A stretch of 64,000 nt of DNA, taken from assembly GCA_035222895.1 (NCBI GenBank), contig JAVYIG010007459.1, positions 1 to 64,000 on the forward strand, read 5' to 3'. Below the pieces are notes generated by a model. The model saw nothing but the letters and a program-made list of their open reading frames with translations. It was not told the DNA's origin and ran no database searches. How positions within the stretch are numbered: the first letter of the stretch is position 1; each line of letters begins with the position of its first letter. Source of the DNA: Strongylocentrotus droebachiensis (lineage: Eukaryota > Echinodermata > Echinoidea > Camarodonta > Strongylocentrotidae). Shown one piece after another: positions 35,498 to 46,459 of this stretch. The translations under genes were made by a program, and so were the position numbers.

Positions 35498-38400
35498 CTA
35501 TACAAATCAGTAAGAAATTAAACACAATGACACCACATGCATAGAATCATCTCAATTCAAATGATGTGTATTAAATATCACACAGTGTGTTTGGACCGAG
35601 GAGTGCATCATTTATATTGATCAGGGGAGGGGTGAAAGGAACACATTATCACTGAAAAATATAACACACCCCGAAGAATGTAGAAATATTTTAATCGTCA
35701 TGGATTGATTATTAAATTTGATGTTCCGCCATCTCCAGAACAGTGAACGTATATTTTATATGCAGTTTTCAAATATTTCGGCTAACCCAACTACCCCCAA
35801 TGACAATTCTTGGTCAAAACCTGAGATGCGGACACTTTAACAGTATGTAGATAATTCGATTATATAATATATTATATTGTATTTGGGATATTGGTGATAG
35901 ACATTTCCCCCTTAGTATTTATTACACGATAAATCAAACGAATAAGTAAATAAGTAAATTGCTGAATAAAAGAGGTGAAAACATTACACTGTCCTCATGA
36001 TCAGTGTTCCCTTATTCAAACGAGTTGTTGGATTTGTTTTATTTTCTTTAAATGTGCATTCAAGAGCCTGATGACGTAGGGGAAAGCACTTCTTTAGTAG
36101 CGCTCTTTTTTGCAAAAGACTTCGAAATAGGTTCGGCCATTCTCTACGATCAAGAATGTAAAGTTAAGCGCGGAGGAGAAAGCCAGTGGGAGAAAGTTTG
36201 ATGATTGTCTGGTCGATCTTTTGCCTAGACTCAATGCCACTGAGTTTCCTTGATCTTTCGTTGAGGGTTGGCAATATTAATTAGTACAGTCATGGAGATA
36301 TATCTCCATGGTACAGTTATGCGGTCCAAGCACAATACGTGCCGTATTTGGATTCATCCTATCTGATATTGTTGTGTTAGTTTTCAGTTATCCCAGTATT
36401 AATAATGCCACTCTGGGGCCTAATATTCCCCGTAGACACATAATAGATCATTCGCTGGAACTTTGAATCCGTTCAAAATTCTGAGCATGTGTAGTATTGT
36501 GCCTGCTCACTTGATTATTTCATTCACATGCCTTGACCTTTTCAGATTATGTTGAACCAATCCGGAAATCCGGACTGGATAGATATCACGTTGTCCCATA
36601 TACATTTTTCTGTGTACAGTGATTGTAACTAACCAAGACTGGGCCGAATTTCTTATTATTTTGATGATTCCAGAACCTTGCTGTACACACTAATATTTGT
36701 ATGCTAGATGATCAACCTGTTCTGATCGATCGATTTCACAACGTTTCTTTCACAATGCAATCGCATGACTAGAACTGGTCGATCTATACCTTTAACGTCA
36801 ACTAATAGCGTATACTGCTTTGTTAGACAAGCACATACCAACGAGATTGGAACCAAGTCGGCCAAACTCTGTTAATAGATGGGTTTATGTGATTCGCTCT
36901 CTCTGAAATTTACCGCTCCCTTTTTTTCTTTCGGGAAGAGTGATTTTTCGAGAGAGTGAATCAGTGGACTTTGCGCCACCTACGTGAGGGTAGATGAACA
37001 GCGGTTAAACCAATTTGTTTACCATACAAGTAATCTCCCCGTCCCACATTGCATTTTTCATGTGATAGGTATACCAGAGGCTGCTACATTATTTTTTTTA
37101 ATTATTTCTAGAGCAAGATTAACCTATACAGGTGTTAAAATGGTTTTCAAGAAGGTAATTAAGACCAGAAATGGTTAATATTGCAAAGCCATAGCGTTGC
37201 ACATCAAAGCAAACCCTTTATCATTTGATGCCTAATGTTTTGAGAGAGAAAAGATGCGCGTGCGAGACACGAGCGACAGTGGAAAGGGAGTGAAACAAGG
37301 AATCGAAGTGTTAATAGGCAACACATTTGTTTCTTCTTCAAGAAATAGACAATAATAAACTTACCCTAGTGATATATTTTGTCCATTCCTTCCTCCACCA
37401 GCGGACAAACACCCCGAAAGCGAGGGGGATAAGAATGCTAACCAAGGTGGTTACAATGTTGACATAGGGAATGACTGCATTATCGTCGGTCCATACTCGG
37501 GAATAGATGAAGAGATTAAGAGGCATCATCCCGATAGCAACCGTCGTGGACACCGCCGTCATGCACACACTAAAAATGATAAAATACATGCATTATTATT
37601 CATATCCCCCTATTTTATTTGTATTTTTGGGGGGCTAAACAGAATGAGTGGTCATAGGCAGTGACGTAGCGTGACTCAATCCACTGAGGGGGCATTGGAA
37701 CGATTCTTTTATTTTCACATGGGGGGGGGGGGGGAGGGGGGGGGGGCACCACCGGTCTTAATCGGAAAATAAAATGCAAATTTAGAAGAAGGTCCAGGCG
37801 TCTTCTTTTCCTCATCACTTGAGAGTAAGAGAAAGGGAGAGAGGGGGAGGCTAGTGCCCCCGTGTCCCGTTGTGTCATACTGTATGTGAATAAAGTCGAC
37901 ACAAACAGCTGGTAAGTAACACAAATTATACAAGTAGAACTTTGAAGATTTACATTTATGATTAGTATATCAATATTTGTCACGATCGTGCGCTATGTTT
38001 ACACCATAATTTTTTATTTATTGTTATCGTTATGATTATTTTTATCATTATTATTATCATCGTTTTTGCTATTATCATTATCATCGTTGTTGATTGTCAT
38101 GATTATTAGTAATTTTATTTTTTGTTACTACTACTACTAGTAGTACTACTATTGACATAATTATTATCATTATTATTATTATTATTATTAATATTATTAT
38201 CATTATCGTCATTATCATCATTAGCTTTCGGTATTGCTATCATAATTACTACTACATGTACTATCATCATCATCATCATCAATAGTTATGATCAGTTATG
38301 TTGTTGATTTTGAAAAAGCTTTTGATTCCGTATCGCATGATTTTCTGTTCAATGTCCTGGATTTTTTTCGCTTCGGTCCATCTGTAAAGAAATGGATCAA

Positions 38401-41400
38401 CTTGTTTTATGCAAATGCATCATCTTGTGTATTAGTTAACGGACACTGTACAGATAGATTTGAAATAGGACGAGGGTGTCGCCAGGGAGATCCTTTGTCT
38501 TCCTACCTCTTTTTGTTAGTCAGTGAGATACTTGGGATCCTAATACGACACTCACATTCTTTGGGCGGATTGCATATGAATGGAAAAACGCTTAAACTGT
38601 TGCAATATGCAGACGATACCCTTTTGACACTCAACGGTTCAATGCAGGATTTACAATGTGCCCTTACAATACTTAATGACTTTGCAAATATGTCCAATCT
38701 CAAAGTCAACACGACTAAAACTCAAGTGATATGGATTGGGAAGAACAGAACTTTCAAAAAAGAGATTTTACACGAGTACAAACTTAATTGGATATCTGAG
38801 GGATATTTTAGGTACTTGGGCATAGACTTTTCAGTTAAATTATCAGAAATGGTTAATCACAACTATCAAGAAAAGGTTCAAGAGATAAACCGTCAGATGA
38901 CGATATGGTTGAAAAGAACACTGACTCCCTTAGGAAGAGTTACCATAGTAAAATCTTTATTTATACCCAAATTGAACTACCTATTTTTATCTCTTCCTGA
39001 ACCAAAATTAGAAATTATGAAGGATATCGATCGACGTTTTTTTGAATTTATATGGCATGGCAAACGTGATAAAATAAGTAGGAAACAAATGGGTCAATTG
39101 TACAATGAAGGCGGAGTTAAAGTGACTGACCTTTGTATGCATTGCAAATCACTTAAGATATCATGGATAAGAAGATTTATTTGTTCTGAAAGTTTCTCTC
39201 TTCATATGTTCCAATCATTCTTACCTCCACCGTATACATCTCTTCAGTTATTCATGGGGGCTGAATATTACAAAGAATTAGCCACTTCAATACGAAACCC
39301 ATTTTGGGAAGAAGTATTATCAGCCTTTTCAGACCTTACTCAATTCACTGTAAATGATATTGCATGTCAACCCCTTTGGAATAACCCTAAAATAAAAGTT
39401 AATGATAACGTAATTTATTATAAGTCTTGGTGCGCTAAGGGGGTACGTTTTGTTAATGATGTTTTAAAAACAGATGGATCATTTCTCTCATACTTTGATT
39501 TTCAACATAAATACAATGTACATGTAAACTTTCTTCAATATTATGGCTTTTGTAATGCTATTCGATTTGGTTTTAATAAAAATGTCATACCAAAGGTCAT
39601 TGAACCTACATGTATCATCCCGGAAGCATTGTTATTAATAATAAAAGTGGAAAAAGGTTGTGCACATATATACCGTTCTTTATTGAAACATAATATAAAG
39701 GAATGTAAAAGTCTTACTAAGTGGAAACAGGAGTTTGACCTTGACAATATTGTATGGAGTTCGTATTATTTTCTTCCCTTTAATTCAACTGTCGATGTTA
39801 ACATGAGGTGGTTTCAGTTCAAGTTACTGAATAGAATTCTTTATATGAAAGATGCTTTGTTAAGATTTAAATTAGTTACAGATAACTTATGTACATTCTG
39901 TAATAACAGTGTAGAAACGATTATACATATATTTTGTTACTGTATTCATACAACCGAAATATGGTCTAAACTCGAGTATTGGTTGTCTCGTAATAATGTA
40001 CTTATTAAGTTTAGAAATCAAAATAAGTTGTTTGGGTTTCACGGTAATAATAACAGTGCCCTCAACTGTATAATGATTATAGTCAGGAAAGAAATTTTTA
40101 CAGCCAAATGTAAACAGTGTTTGCCAGTTTTTGAAAACATAATATCAGCGATAAAGTGTTATTATAGCATGGAAAAGTATATATGTAAAACAAATCTGAA
40201 AGAACAGAAATTTGTGAAAAAGTGGTTACTTTTTGCAAAGTGTTTCTGATTGTTTATTTCTTCTAAAATCATTTTGCCAACTAAATCTGTGATATTTATT
40301 TTAAATAGTGAACTTCAATTTGTAACTGATACCGGTATCTATAAATGTATTTTCTTATCATATTTTGAATGGCCAGGAATATTATTTTGAATTTCTGCAT
40401 GTAAAAACCAATTCTTGTATACATAATAATGTGAACGATATTATTTAATAAAGGATCCCTGTGGAAGGGAAAAAGAAAAAAAAAAAAAAAAAAAATAGTT
40501 ATGATCATCGTTGTCATTTTTAGATTCGATTCTCATTCCCAGCCCTTGATACCAAATACAAATTTGAGCCTTTAGGAGCACTTATTGTTTAGTTTTGTGT
40601 TTACCTGAGGCAGACATCCCCTTTCGTCCAGTAAGTAAAAAGATTCGAGAGGGTGCCCCCGGGACAGCAAGCAAGAATGAGAACTGAGAGAGCCCCCGCG
40701 GCCTCCAGTCTGAAAGCAAGCCCGAGACAGAATGCGATGAGGGGCATCAGGACAAACTGACATAGCATCCCAACGAAGAAACCAGCAGGATGACGAAACT
40801 GCGATGGATACCGAAAAAAGTCTTCAGTTCAATGTGCAATTATAAATAAACATGAATATCTCATACCTACTTTTCTTTGAAGTGTCTATTTGCAAACTTT
40901 TACATCTACATTGTTTTCATATTGGTCATATAAAACTAAAGCTTGTACAAAAATACTTATTTTTGTAGGTGTGTCTAATATTGATCTACCCCTTTCATAC
41001 TCAATTTGACACACCTGATTATATGATTACGGTTTGATATATTTTTATTTTACAAATTACAGATTAGTAAACGAATTCATTTGGGGTATAATGCTGTTTG
41101 CAGGTGTGAGATTCAACAGCAACAGTAACAACAACAAAAAGTTTTAAAAAGTTGTATTAATCGCAACTATGAACATAATAGATAGGAGCCTTTTACAGAC
41201 GTGTATCAATCAGATATAAATATTTACATCTTTATTTACGTCTTTAAGCTTGATACAATCTATCAGGCATATTTCAGATTATGAACAAGAGCAGTTGCAG
41301 AAGAAATGAAATGCAGCAGATGTTGTTTGTACTAACCGTGCCTTTGAAGTCTTTGAGGTCAATAGTACACCCCATAGAGAGCATAAGGAAGGTCAGGATG

Positions 41401-41516
41401 AAGATGTTGATCACCTTGGTGGCTAACTTTATGGATGCAATGTTACTCGGTGCAGTGTTATTCTCTGCCACTTCTATCATCGTCGTCATCAGTGTAGTTA
41501 TGGCCTCTCTTTCCAT
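34934..41516 (-). CDS. SLC10-family sodium/bile-acid cotransporter, copy B (four coding exons)
   Basis: Exons: 41337-41516, 40605-40798, 37365-37569, 34934-35497, giving about 380 residues with no break. Intron phases (0, 2, 0) equal those of copies A and C. Family marks: an NNT glycosylation site, MLSMGCTIDLKDF, FRHPAGFFVGMLCQF, CCPGGTLSN, GMMPLNLFIYSRVWTDD and FETGSQN (about 258-264, with Glu and Gln of the sodium sites). The tail is the longest of the three and carries DVVDGEDDDDDEVDIEHDD. The chosen ATG at 41516 follows an acceptor AATCATCAG by 10 bases; the in-frame ATG further up (41582) lies in the presumed intron. Intron 2 contains a young antisense LINE. Likely a membrane organic-anion/sodium symporter; substrate unknown. 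Confidence 0.9.
35500..37360 (-). other. Intron 3 of SLC10 copy B
   Basis: No gene or clear mobile element seen. Sequence is mixed AT-rich; a short inverted repeat GGAGATATATCTCC is at about 36295-36308. Confidence 0.4.
37365..37569 (-). CDS. SLC10 copy B, coding exon 3
   Basis: 205 bp, encoding VCMTAVSTTVAIGMMPLNLF to WTKYITR. Acceptor ATTTTTAG|T and donor AGG|GTAAGT. Confidence 0.9.
37640..37760. repeat. G-homopolymer element end
   Basis: GCAGTGACGTAGCGTGACTC followed by CACTGAGGGGG and a long interrupted G run at 37722-37746 looks like the end of a hAT-like short element; no partner end was identified. Confidence 0.4.
38020..38280. repeat. Trinucleotide microsatellite (ATT/ATC/ACT)n
   Basis: About 260 bases of ATT, ATC and ACT triplets in intron 2 of SLC10 copy B. 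The LINE-B insertion lies at its right edge. Confidence 0.8.
38295..40493 (+). mobile_element. LINE-B, L1/Tx1-like non-LTR retrotransposon, 5'-truncated, young
   Basis: Starts inside the reverse transcriptase and keeps one frame open to the stop at 40247-40249: VDFEKAFDSVSHDFLF, GCRQGDPLSSYLFLLV, QYADDTLL (intact YADD box), NLKVNTTKTQ, then a C-terminal CX2CX8HX4C zinc motif. An AATAAA (about 40447) precedes a poly-A tail. The 14-mer AATAGTTATGATCA flanks both sides (38281-38294 and 40494-40507); the frame's first two codons belong to this duplication. The lineage differs from LINE-A. It lies antisense in intron 2 of SLC10 copy B. Truncation makes it immobile. Confidence 0.9.
40605..40798 (-). 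CDS. SLC10 copy B, coding exon 2
   Basis: Encodes FRHPAGFFVGMLCQF through the CCPGGTLSN motif to GDVCL. The 5' three-quarters of this exon (40647-40798) are nearly identical to copy C; see findings. 194 bp as in the other copies. Confidence 0.9.
40800..41330 (-). other. Intron 1 of SLC10 copy B
   Basis: About 530 AT-rich bases with no recognised feature. Confidence 0.5.
41337..41516 (-). CDS. SLC10 copy B, coding exon 1
   Basis: 60 residues, starting MEREAITTLMTTMIEVAENN, with the first helix NIFILTFLMLSMGC. Donor ACG|GTTAGT, phase 0. Confidence 0.85.
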
Positions 41517-41832
41517 TTTGAAGGCACTGATGATTTTATTTTCTTCAGGCGAAAAAGCTATTAAAGGAATGAGCGGATACAAAAAGAAAATGGTGTATCG
41601 ATGGATTTTTAATGGCGCTGTCGGTTGTTTCTAATGGTGCAGTGTATCCGGTAGTTGGAAGGCAACTGAGGTGGGGGGGGGGGGGGGGGTCACTGATCTA
41701 CATTCCATTTCATCTCACATGTGATTACTGAGCCGTGACCGACACACAATGTGGACATAGAAATCAACACGTAACACACTATGAACATCACGGACAAGAA
41801 AGCGGACAAAATATACAGTTCCTCAGGTAGAC

Positions 41833-41934
41833 AAAGGAACATCTCTTCACTGCTATTATGTAAAAAGGTGAATATGCATGTGACACCTGTTCTACACATT
41901 TTTACATAATAGCAATGAAGGGATGTTCCTTTGA
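41833..41934. repeat. Small inverted repeat beside the larger fold-back
   Basis: CAAAGGAACATC...TTATGTAAAAA at 41833-41871 pairs with its complement at 41896-41934 with few mismatches over 39 bases. Confidence 0.7.
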
Positions 41935-42115
41935 AACTCCCTGTTTTTCCATTGTCTTCCCGAATTTCCATTGTCTGAAAATCGTTCGTACGGCGTTCGT
42001 AGCAGTTCGTAATGGCATTTGTGACCGAGGCTTATTACGAACTGCTACAAACGCCGTACGAACGATTTTCAGACAATGGAAATTCGGGAAGACAATGGAA
42101 AAACAGGGAGTTTCG
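41933..42115. repeat. Near-perfect fold-back element, 81-bp arms
   Basis: Arms 41933-42013 and 42034-42114 are complementary at 80 of 81 positions, around a 20-bp loop. The arms begin GAAACTCCCTG and end GCAGTTCGTAAT. Frames on both strands read the same peptide because of the symmetry, so none is a gene. Confidence 0.9.
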
Positions 42116-42489
42116 TACGAAATCATCGTTCGTACGAACCTTTGTGACCGTAGCATTACCTGTCACTGTCATCTATTCCAGGGAAGTAACAACTTCACGA
42201 GAAAGAAAAAAAACGGTTTGTAATAATGATAATAATATACATAAACAGGGAAATGGCATTCACATTTATTTCAAATGCTGATTTCTAAGTAAACCTTAAT
42301 GCTAAACACAGTGCCACCGACTATTTGGAAAGTCGGTGCCCAAAGTGCCTAAATTGTTATGTTTTATGAGCCCACCAGTGTTTTTTTAATTCATTTCAGA
42401 ACAAATATTTTTTTTTTTTTTTTTATACACTGCATCTGCAGTATTACTGTATATGCTTATAAAATTATCACCAGAGAGGAAGAAGACGA

Positions 42490-43862
42490 GCAACAGCCAG
42501 ACTAGCCACATCCCCAGCCACAAATGGTCAGGAGAGCTGTATTCAGGCAGTTCTGGGTGCGACCATGGCTCACAGAGGAGAGGACAAACAGTTTGGCCAG
42601 TTCTCCACCCTCCTAGACACCTTATTGAGGCTTGAAGATCCAATAGCGTTCCAAAACTACACAAGGTTAACACCAAAGCTCTTCGATGAGGTCTTGCAGA
42701 GAGTGGCCCCAGCACTCGAGAGGGAACGCACCAATTTCAGGCAACCCCTATCACCTGGACTGAAACTGGCAGTGACACTGAGGCACCTTGCCACTGGAGA
42801 CAACTATCGGTCCCTTGCGTATGCCTTCAGGTGTGGAGTGTCCATCATCTCAGAGATGGTTTCAGAAGTGTGCCAGGCAATTCGTCGCTGTTTTCACGAA
42901 GTGACGGTAGTGAAAAAAAATTGCATTCACTTTGCGTTACGATTTTCCTCACTACCGTCACTTCGTGAAAACAAGGACGAATTGTTCAAGCGTACAAAGA
43001 TGAGGGTTTTTAGCCTACCTGAGACACCTGAAGCGTGGACAGCCGTAGTCAACCGGTGTGAGCACGGATGGAACATCCCCCATGCCATTGGGGCCCCCTG
43101 GATGGCAAACACATTGCTATCAAGAAACCACCCCACACTGGCAGCCTGTACAAGGGCTTCTTTTCGATACCACTCCTGGTTCTGGTGGATTCAGATTACA
43201 AGCTTGTGTGGATCGAGCTTGGTGGAAAATGTCAGATGCTCAGATATTTGGCGACTCCGAGCTGTTCAACGGCATGGAAGAGGAAGCCCTAGGACCCCCA
43301 CCCTGCCTTCTGACTGCAAGCCATGATGACCTCCAAGACTTGCCTTCTTCATCCTGGGGGATGACGCCTTCGCCATACGGCAGAAGAAGGGTGGCCAAGG
43401 AGGAGAGTAATTTCAACTACAGACTCTCGAGGGAGAGGAGAGTGGTGGGAAATGCCTTTGGGATCTTCGACAATAGATTCAGGTGTCTCCTCAGGACTCT
43501 AGAGCAGAATCCCAACACTGTGAAGGATATGGTTGAGGCGGCAGTGGTTATGCACAACCTACTGAGACAGAGGCATCCAGACATTGCAGCACAAGAGGCG
43601 GACCATGGGGCTGACAAAATACGATGTCATCCAAGGAGCATGGAGGGACCATATATGGACTGGGTAGATGTGAATCAACCTCCTGCACCTCGCAACTCAG
43701 CTTATAGTAGATGCAAAGCATCAGAGGGAATACCTGAAGGCCTTCTTCAACTCACCACAAGGTGCGGTCGCATGGCAGGAAAGGATGGCCGGGCTGCGCA
43801 TATTTTTTTGCACAACTGTTTAGCCATTTTTGCGAAGAGATTCCTAGAAGTGCTCTGGTGAA
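42490..43862 (+). pseudogene. PIF/Harbinger (HARBI1-like) transposase, inactive
   Basis: Recognisable parts: WVRPWLTEER (about 42556-42585), FGQFSTLLDTLLRLEDP, FRQPLSPGLKLAVTLRHLATG (42736-42800), [12 protein letters not shown] with the first catalytic Asp (about 43093-43128), LVLVDSDY with the second Asp, [15 protein letters not shown], and RERRVVGNAFGIF. The parts lie in three frames: shifts fall near 42585, between 43040 and 43090, and near 43220. The third catalytic residue, normally Glu in VVENAFG, is Gly (GGA at 43448-43450). A 27-codon palindrome is inserted at 42891-42971. The gene is a DNA-transposon relic upstream of SLC10 copy B; terminal repeats were not found. Confidence 0.88.
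42891..42971. repeat. Palindromic 81-bp insertion in the Harbinger transposase
   Basis: The 23-base arms (TTTTCACGAAGTGACGGTAG and on, 42891-42913; complement 42949-42971) pair perfectly around a 35-bp loop. Harbinger proteins go from CQAI to LPETPEAW with no such insert. Its length is a multiple of three. Confidence 0.75.
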
Positions 43863-43949
43863 AGAGTCTAAGTCATCAGCGCACACCACTTACAATCACC
43901 AGCAGCAATATAGTACATGTGCAAGCACGTACACCCAGGAAGGGAAGAT

Positions 43950-44270
43950 AATAGAAAATGGAAAACAAAGAAATACCTAAGGAGAGTGGAGAGAATATGG
44001 AAAAGGAAAAACAAAGAAATACATAACCGAAGAGAAGAGGATACGTTTATATGGAAAAAGAGAGAAATACAATACGAAAAAGAGGAGGATAAATTGAAGG
44101 AGAAACAACGAAATACATAACGAAAGAGAAGAGGATAGATTGAAGGAGAAACAAAGAAATACATAACGAAAGAAAAGAGGATAGATTAAAGGAGAACGAA
44201 GACATAACGAAAGAGAAGAGGATAGATTGAAGGAGAAACAAAGAAATACATTTCGAAAGAGAAGAGGCTA
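43950..44270. repeat. Purine-rich minisatellite, ~45-50-bp unit
   Basis: About six units with AACAAAGAAATACATAACG and AAGAGAAGAGGATAGATTGA. Purine-rich on the plus strand. Confidence 0.8.
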
Positions 44271-44309
44271 GCTGGCTCTCCAATCAATTAGGGTTTCAAA
44301 CACCTACAA

Positions 44310-44875
44310 TCAGGGGCGGCGATATGTTTTCATGACCGGGGGGACGAAATGCGAGAGACGGGAGAACATATTGAGCAAGAGGGGCCAGTGGCGTAAAGAG
44401 CAAAAACGTTGGGGAGGGGGAGGGTGTGTGTGGGGGGGGGGGGGGGGCTAAAATATTTACCATCAGGTAGAGCAAAGCGAGCGAAGCAAGTGGATCGTAA
44501 ATTGGCGAGGGGTCCAGTGGCGGAGCCCCGTGAAGCTCAGGGATTTTAGGCATTTAATTACGGTTAGATGAGCAGTCAGGGTTTTAGACATTTGATAACG
44601 GTCAGATGAGCATATTTTAATACCTTATTTGTGATACTGGCAGGTCACTAATTGGAGTGAGGTCTAGGGGGCGGCGCCCCCAGAGCCTCAGGGGTTTTAG
44701 GCACCAAATTACGATCAGACCGATGAGCATCTAGGGGCCTGCATTAGGGCCCTTGGTGGAGTCCAGAGGGCAGAGCCCCCGGAAGCTCAGGGACTTTAGG
44801 CATTTAATTACCGCCAGATGAGCAACCAGGGGCCCGCCTTAAGGCCCTTGGTGGGGTCCAGGGAGTAAAGCCGAA
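44310..44875. repeat. G-rich repeat with tandem ~120-bp units
   Basis: Begins CAGGGGCGGCGATATG (44312), a hAT-like end, includes a G run at 44430-44448, then three to four units with AGCTCAGGG-TTTAGGCATTTAATTACGGT-AGATGAGCA and GGGCCCGCCTTAAGGCCCTTGG. Confidence 0.65.
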
Positions 44876-45109
44876 AGTGGTGTTTTCATAATGATTACCG
44901 ACGTCCTTTAAATTTATATTTATATGTAAGACTTTAGAATACAAATGTTACAGTCAAACTAGGAGTGTAGCGCATGCTTGAAAGCATCTTCTAAGCTGTC
45001 CTGACTAAAATGTGCAATATTGTTCAATTTCTGAATTCTTTGTTGAAATACAAATGCTTGCTGTCAATAGTGTATACATGTTTTTATACATTTTAAATGT
45101 CTAGTCCAG

Positions 45110-45590
45110 TTAGAATATGTCATGTATGTCCTTTCTGTTAAATTTAAACGTTAGCAGTGTCCTAATATTCAAATTATGCAAGAAAACCCGTTGTCTTGCT
45201 AGACTTCACTGTCAGACACTATTGAGGGACTGTGACTGGCTTTTTTCTTCTTTTGTAATAACATACATAAAATGAGCTGTAAAGGGTACATGAGTATCTG
45301 TCTACATCAATAACCCACTCCTTGTAATTGATTGAATCTTTGCGCAGCATAAAACGTATGACCATTCGGTACAATGGTCTGAAAATCAGACTATTACTTA
45401 CTGGCTCTATAGCTCCTAAGTTGATTCGACAATCAATATTCGTTATTTTCCCACTTAAAGACATTTCAAGCCCCCCCCCCTCTTTTTTTAAAGGGCAGTT
45501 CTAAATTAGTATTATCTTTCAAATGCCGTTGGAATTTAACCTTTTCATTTTTTGGCCTGCAAATGGGACATAGTACCTTTAATTGAAGTA
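45110..45590 (+). repeat. Dispersed repeat family R1, copy 3
   Basis: Matches 20650-21185 in the same orientation, from about GTCATGTATGTCC to GGGACATAGTACCTTTAA. A C-run lies at 45472-45481. Confidence 0.65.
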
Positions 45591-46265
45591 GCACATGTGT
45601 TAGAGCGAGCGGAAATAGAACAGGAACATCACGGGGCTACATGGTCGAGTTCAAGCCTAGAAAAACTTTTTTCAATAAATAAATAATAATTTCCAAAAGA
45701 AATGTTCTCAGGTAAAACATCTGAAATGCCAGCTTTCATATTTCTATAAACCAAATCAAATCTTTTACTACAATTTCCTTCTAACTGTTCTAAAATGGAG
45801 CTTGGTGTGTTTTTGAAACGCAATGCTCACTTTCAGACATTGACGTCTTGCCCGCTTCTCCATTCATGGCGCCATCGACAATATACTATATTGCGTTCAA
45901 TCATTCCTTGCAATGTGTATACTGCAATAGATAAGTTACTTGCAACAACAAAAACAAATTACATTGACATCAAATATGAAAGTTGTTTCATAGCACAAAA
46001 ACATGGCATTTTGCGCTGCAAATCTAAGTTCCATAGAGAGTCAAGATGACCAGAACCGACATTGAGGCCTGCCCCGATTTTCTGCATTTTAGTCAACCAA
46101 GTCAAACTATGGTGTTCCGGCTAGGACTTACAGAGCAAGTCCTCTATCAAAGTTTCATGCCACAATGGGTGGATTCCTACCAGTAACGACTAAGGCCTTA
46201 AGTAGAGTTGAAGGTGCTAACAGATGGAGCAACACCTTCGTTACGGTGGGCAAGTTCCAGCAACA
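45591..46265. other. No gene seen
   Basis: Short frames on both strands show no family resemblance. AT-rich. Confidence 0.35.
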
Positions 46266-46271
46266 GTATAC

Positions 46272-46451
46272 AAATATTGACTGCTCATGAGGATGATGGT
46301 GGGAACTATCACTCCCAAGGTGGTGTTCACAACGGCCCTTCTATCACCCCCGAGGCGAAACCGAGGGGGTGATATATAGAAAGGCCGGTGTGAACACCAC
46401 CGAGGGAGTGGTAGTTCCCACCATCATCCAATTACAGAGCAGTCCATATTT
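46272..46451. repeat. Fold-back element, ~80-bp arms
   Basis: The left arm (AAATATTGACTGCTC, GGATGATGGTGGGAACTA, GGTGGTGTTCACA) is mirrored on the right (TGTGAACACCACC, TAGTTCCCACCATCATCC, GAGCAGTCCATATTT). The centre is ACCCCCGAGGCGAAACCGAGGGGGTG. Confidence 0.8.
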
Positions 46452-46459
46452 GTTTTATA

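Noticed and set aside
35100-35525. 141-residue minus-strand frame overlapping SLC10 copy B exon 4
   Set aside because: Out-of-frame shadow of the transporter exon; Arg/His/Leu-rich with no family match.
40572-40763. MSVCPDAPHRILSR frame at exon 2 of SLC10 copy B, and its twin at 55536-55751
   Set aside because: The two resemble each other only because they are alternate-frame readings of the homologous exon 2.
41902-42281. Similar peptides on both strands around the fold-back
   Set aside because: A direct consequence of the inverted repeat; no independent coding evidence.
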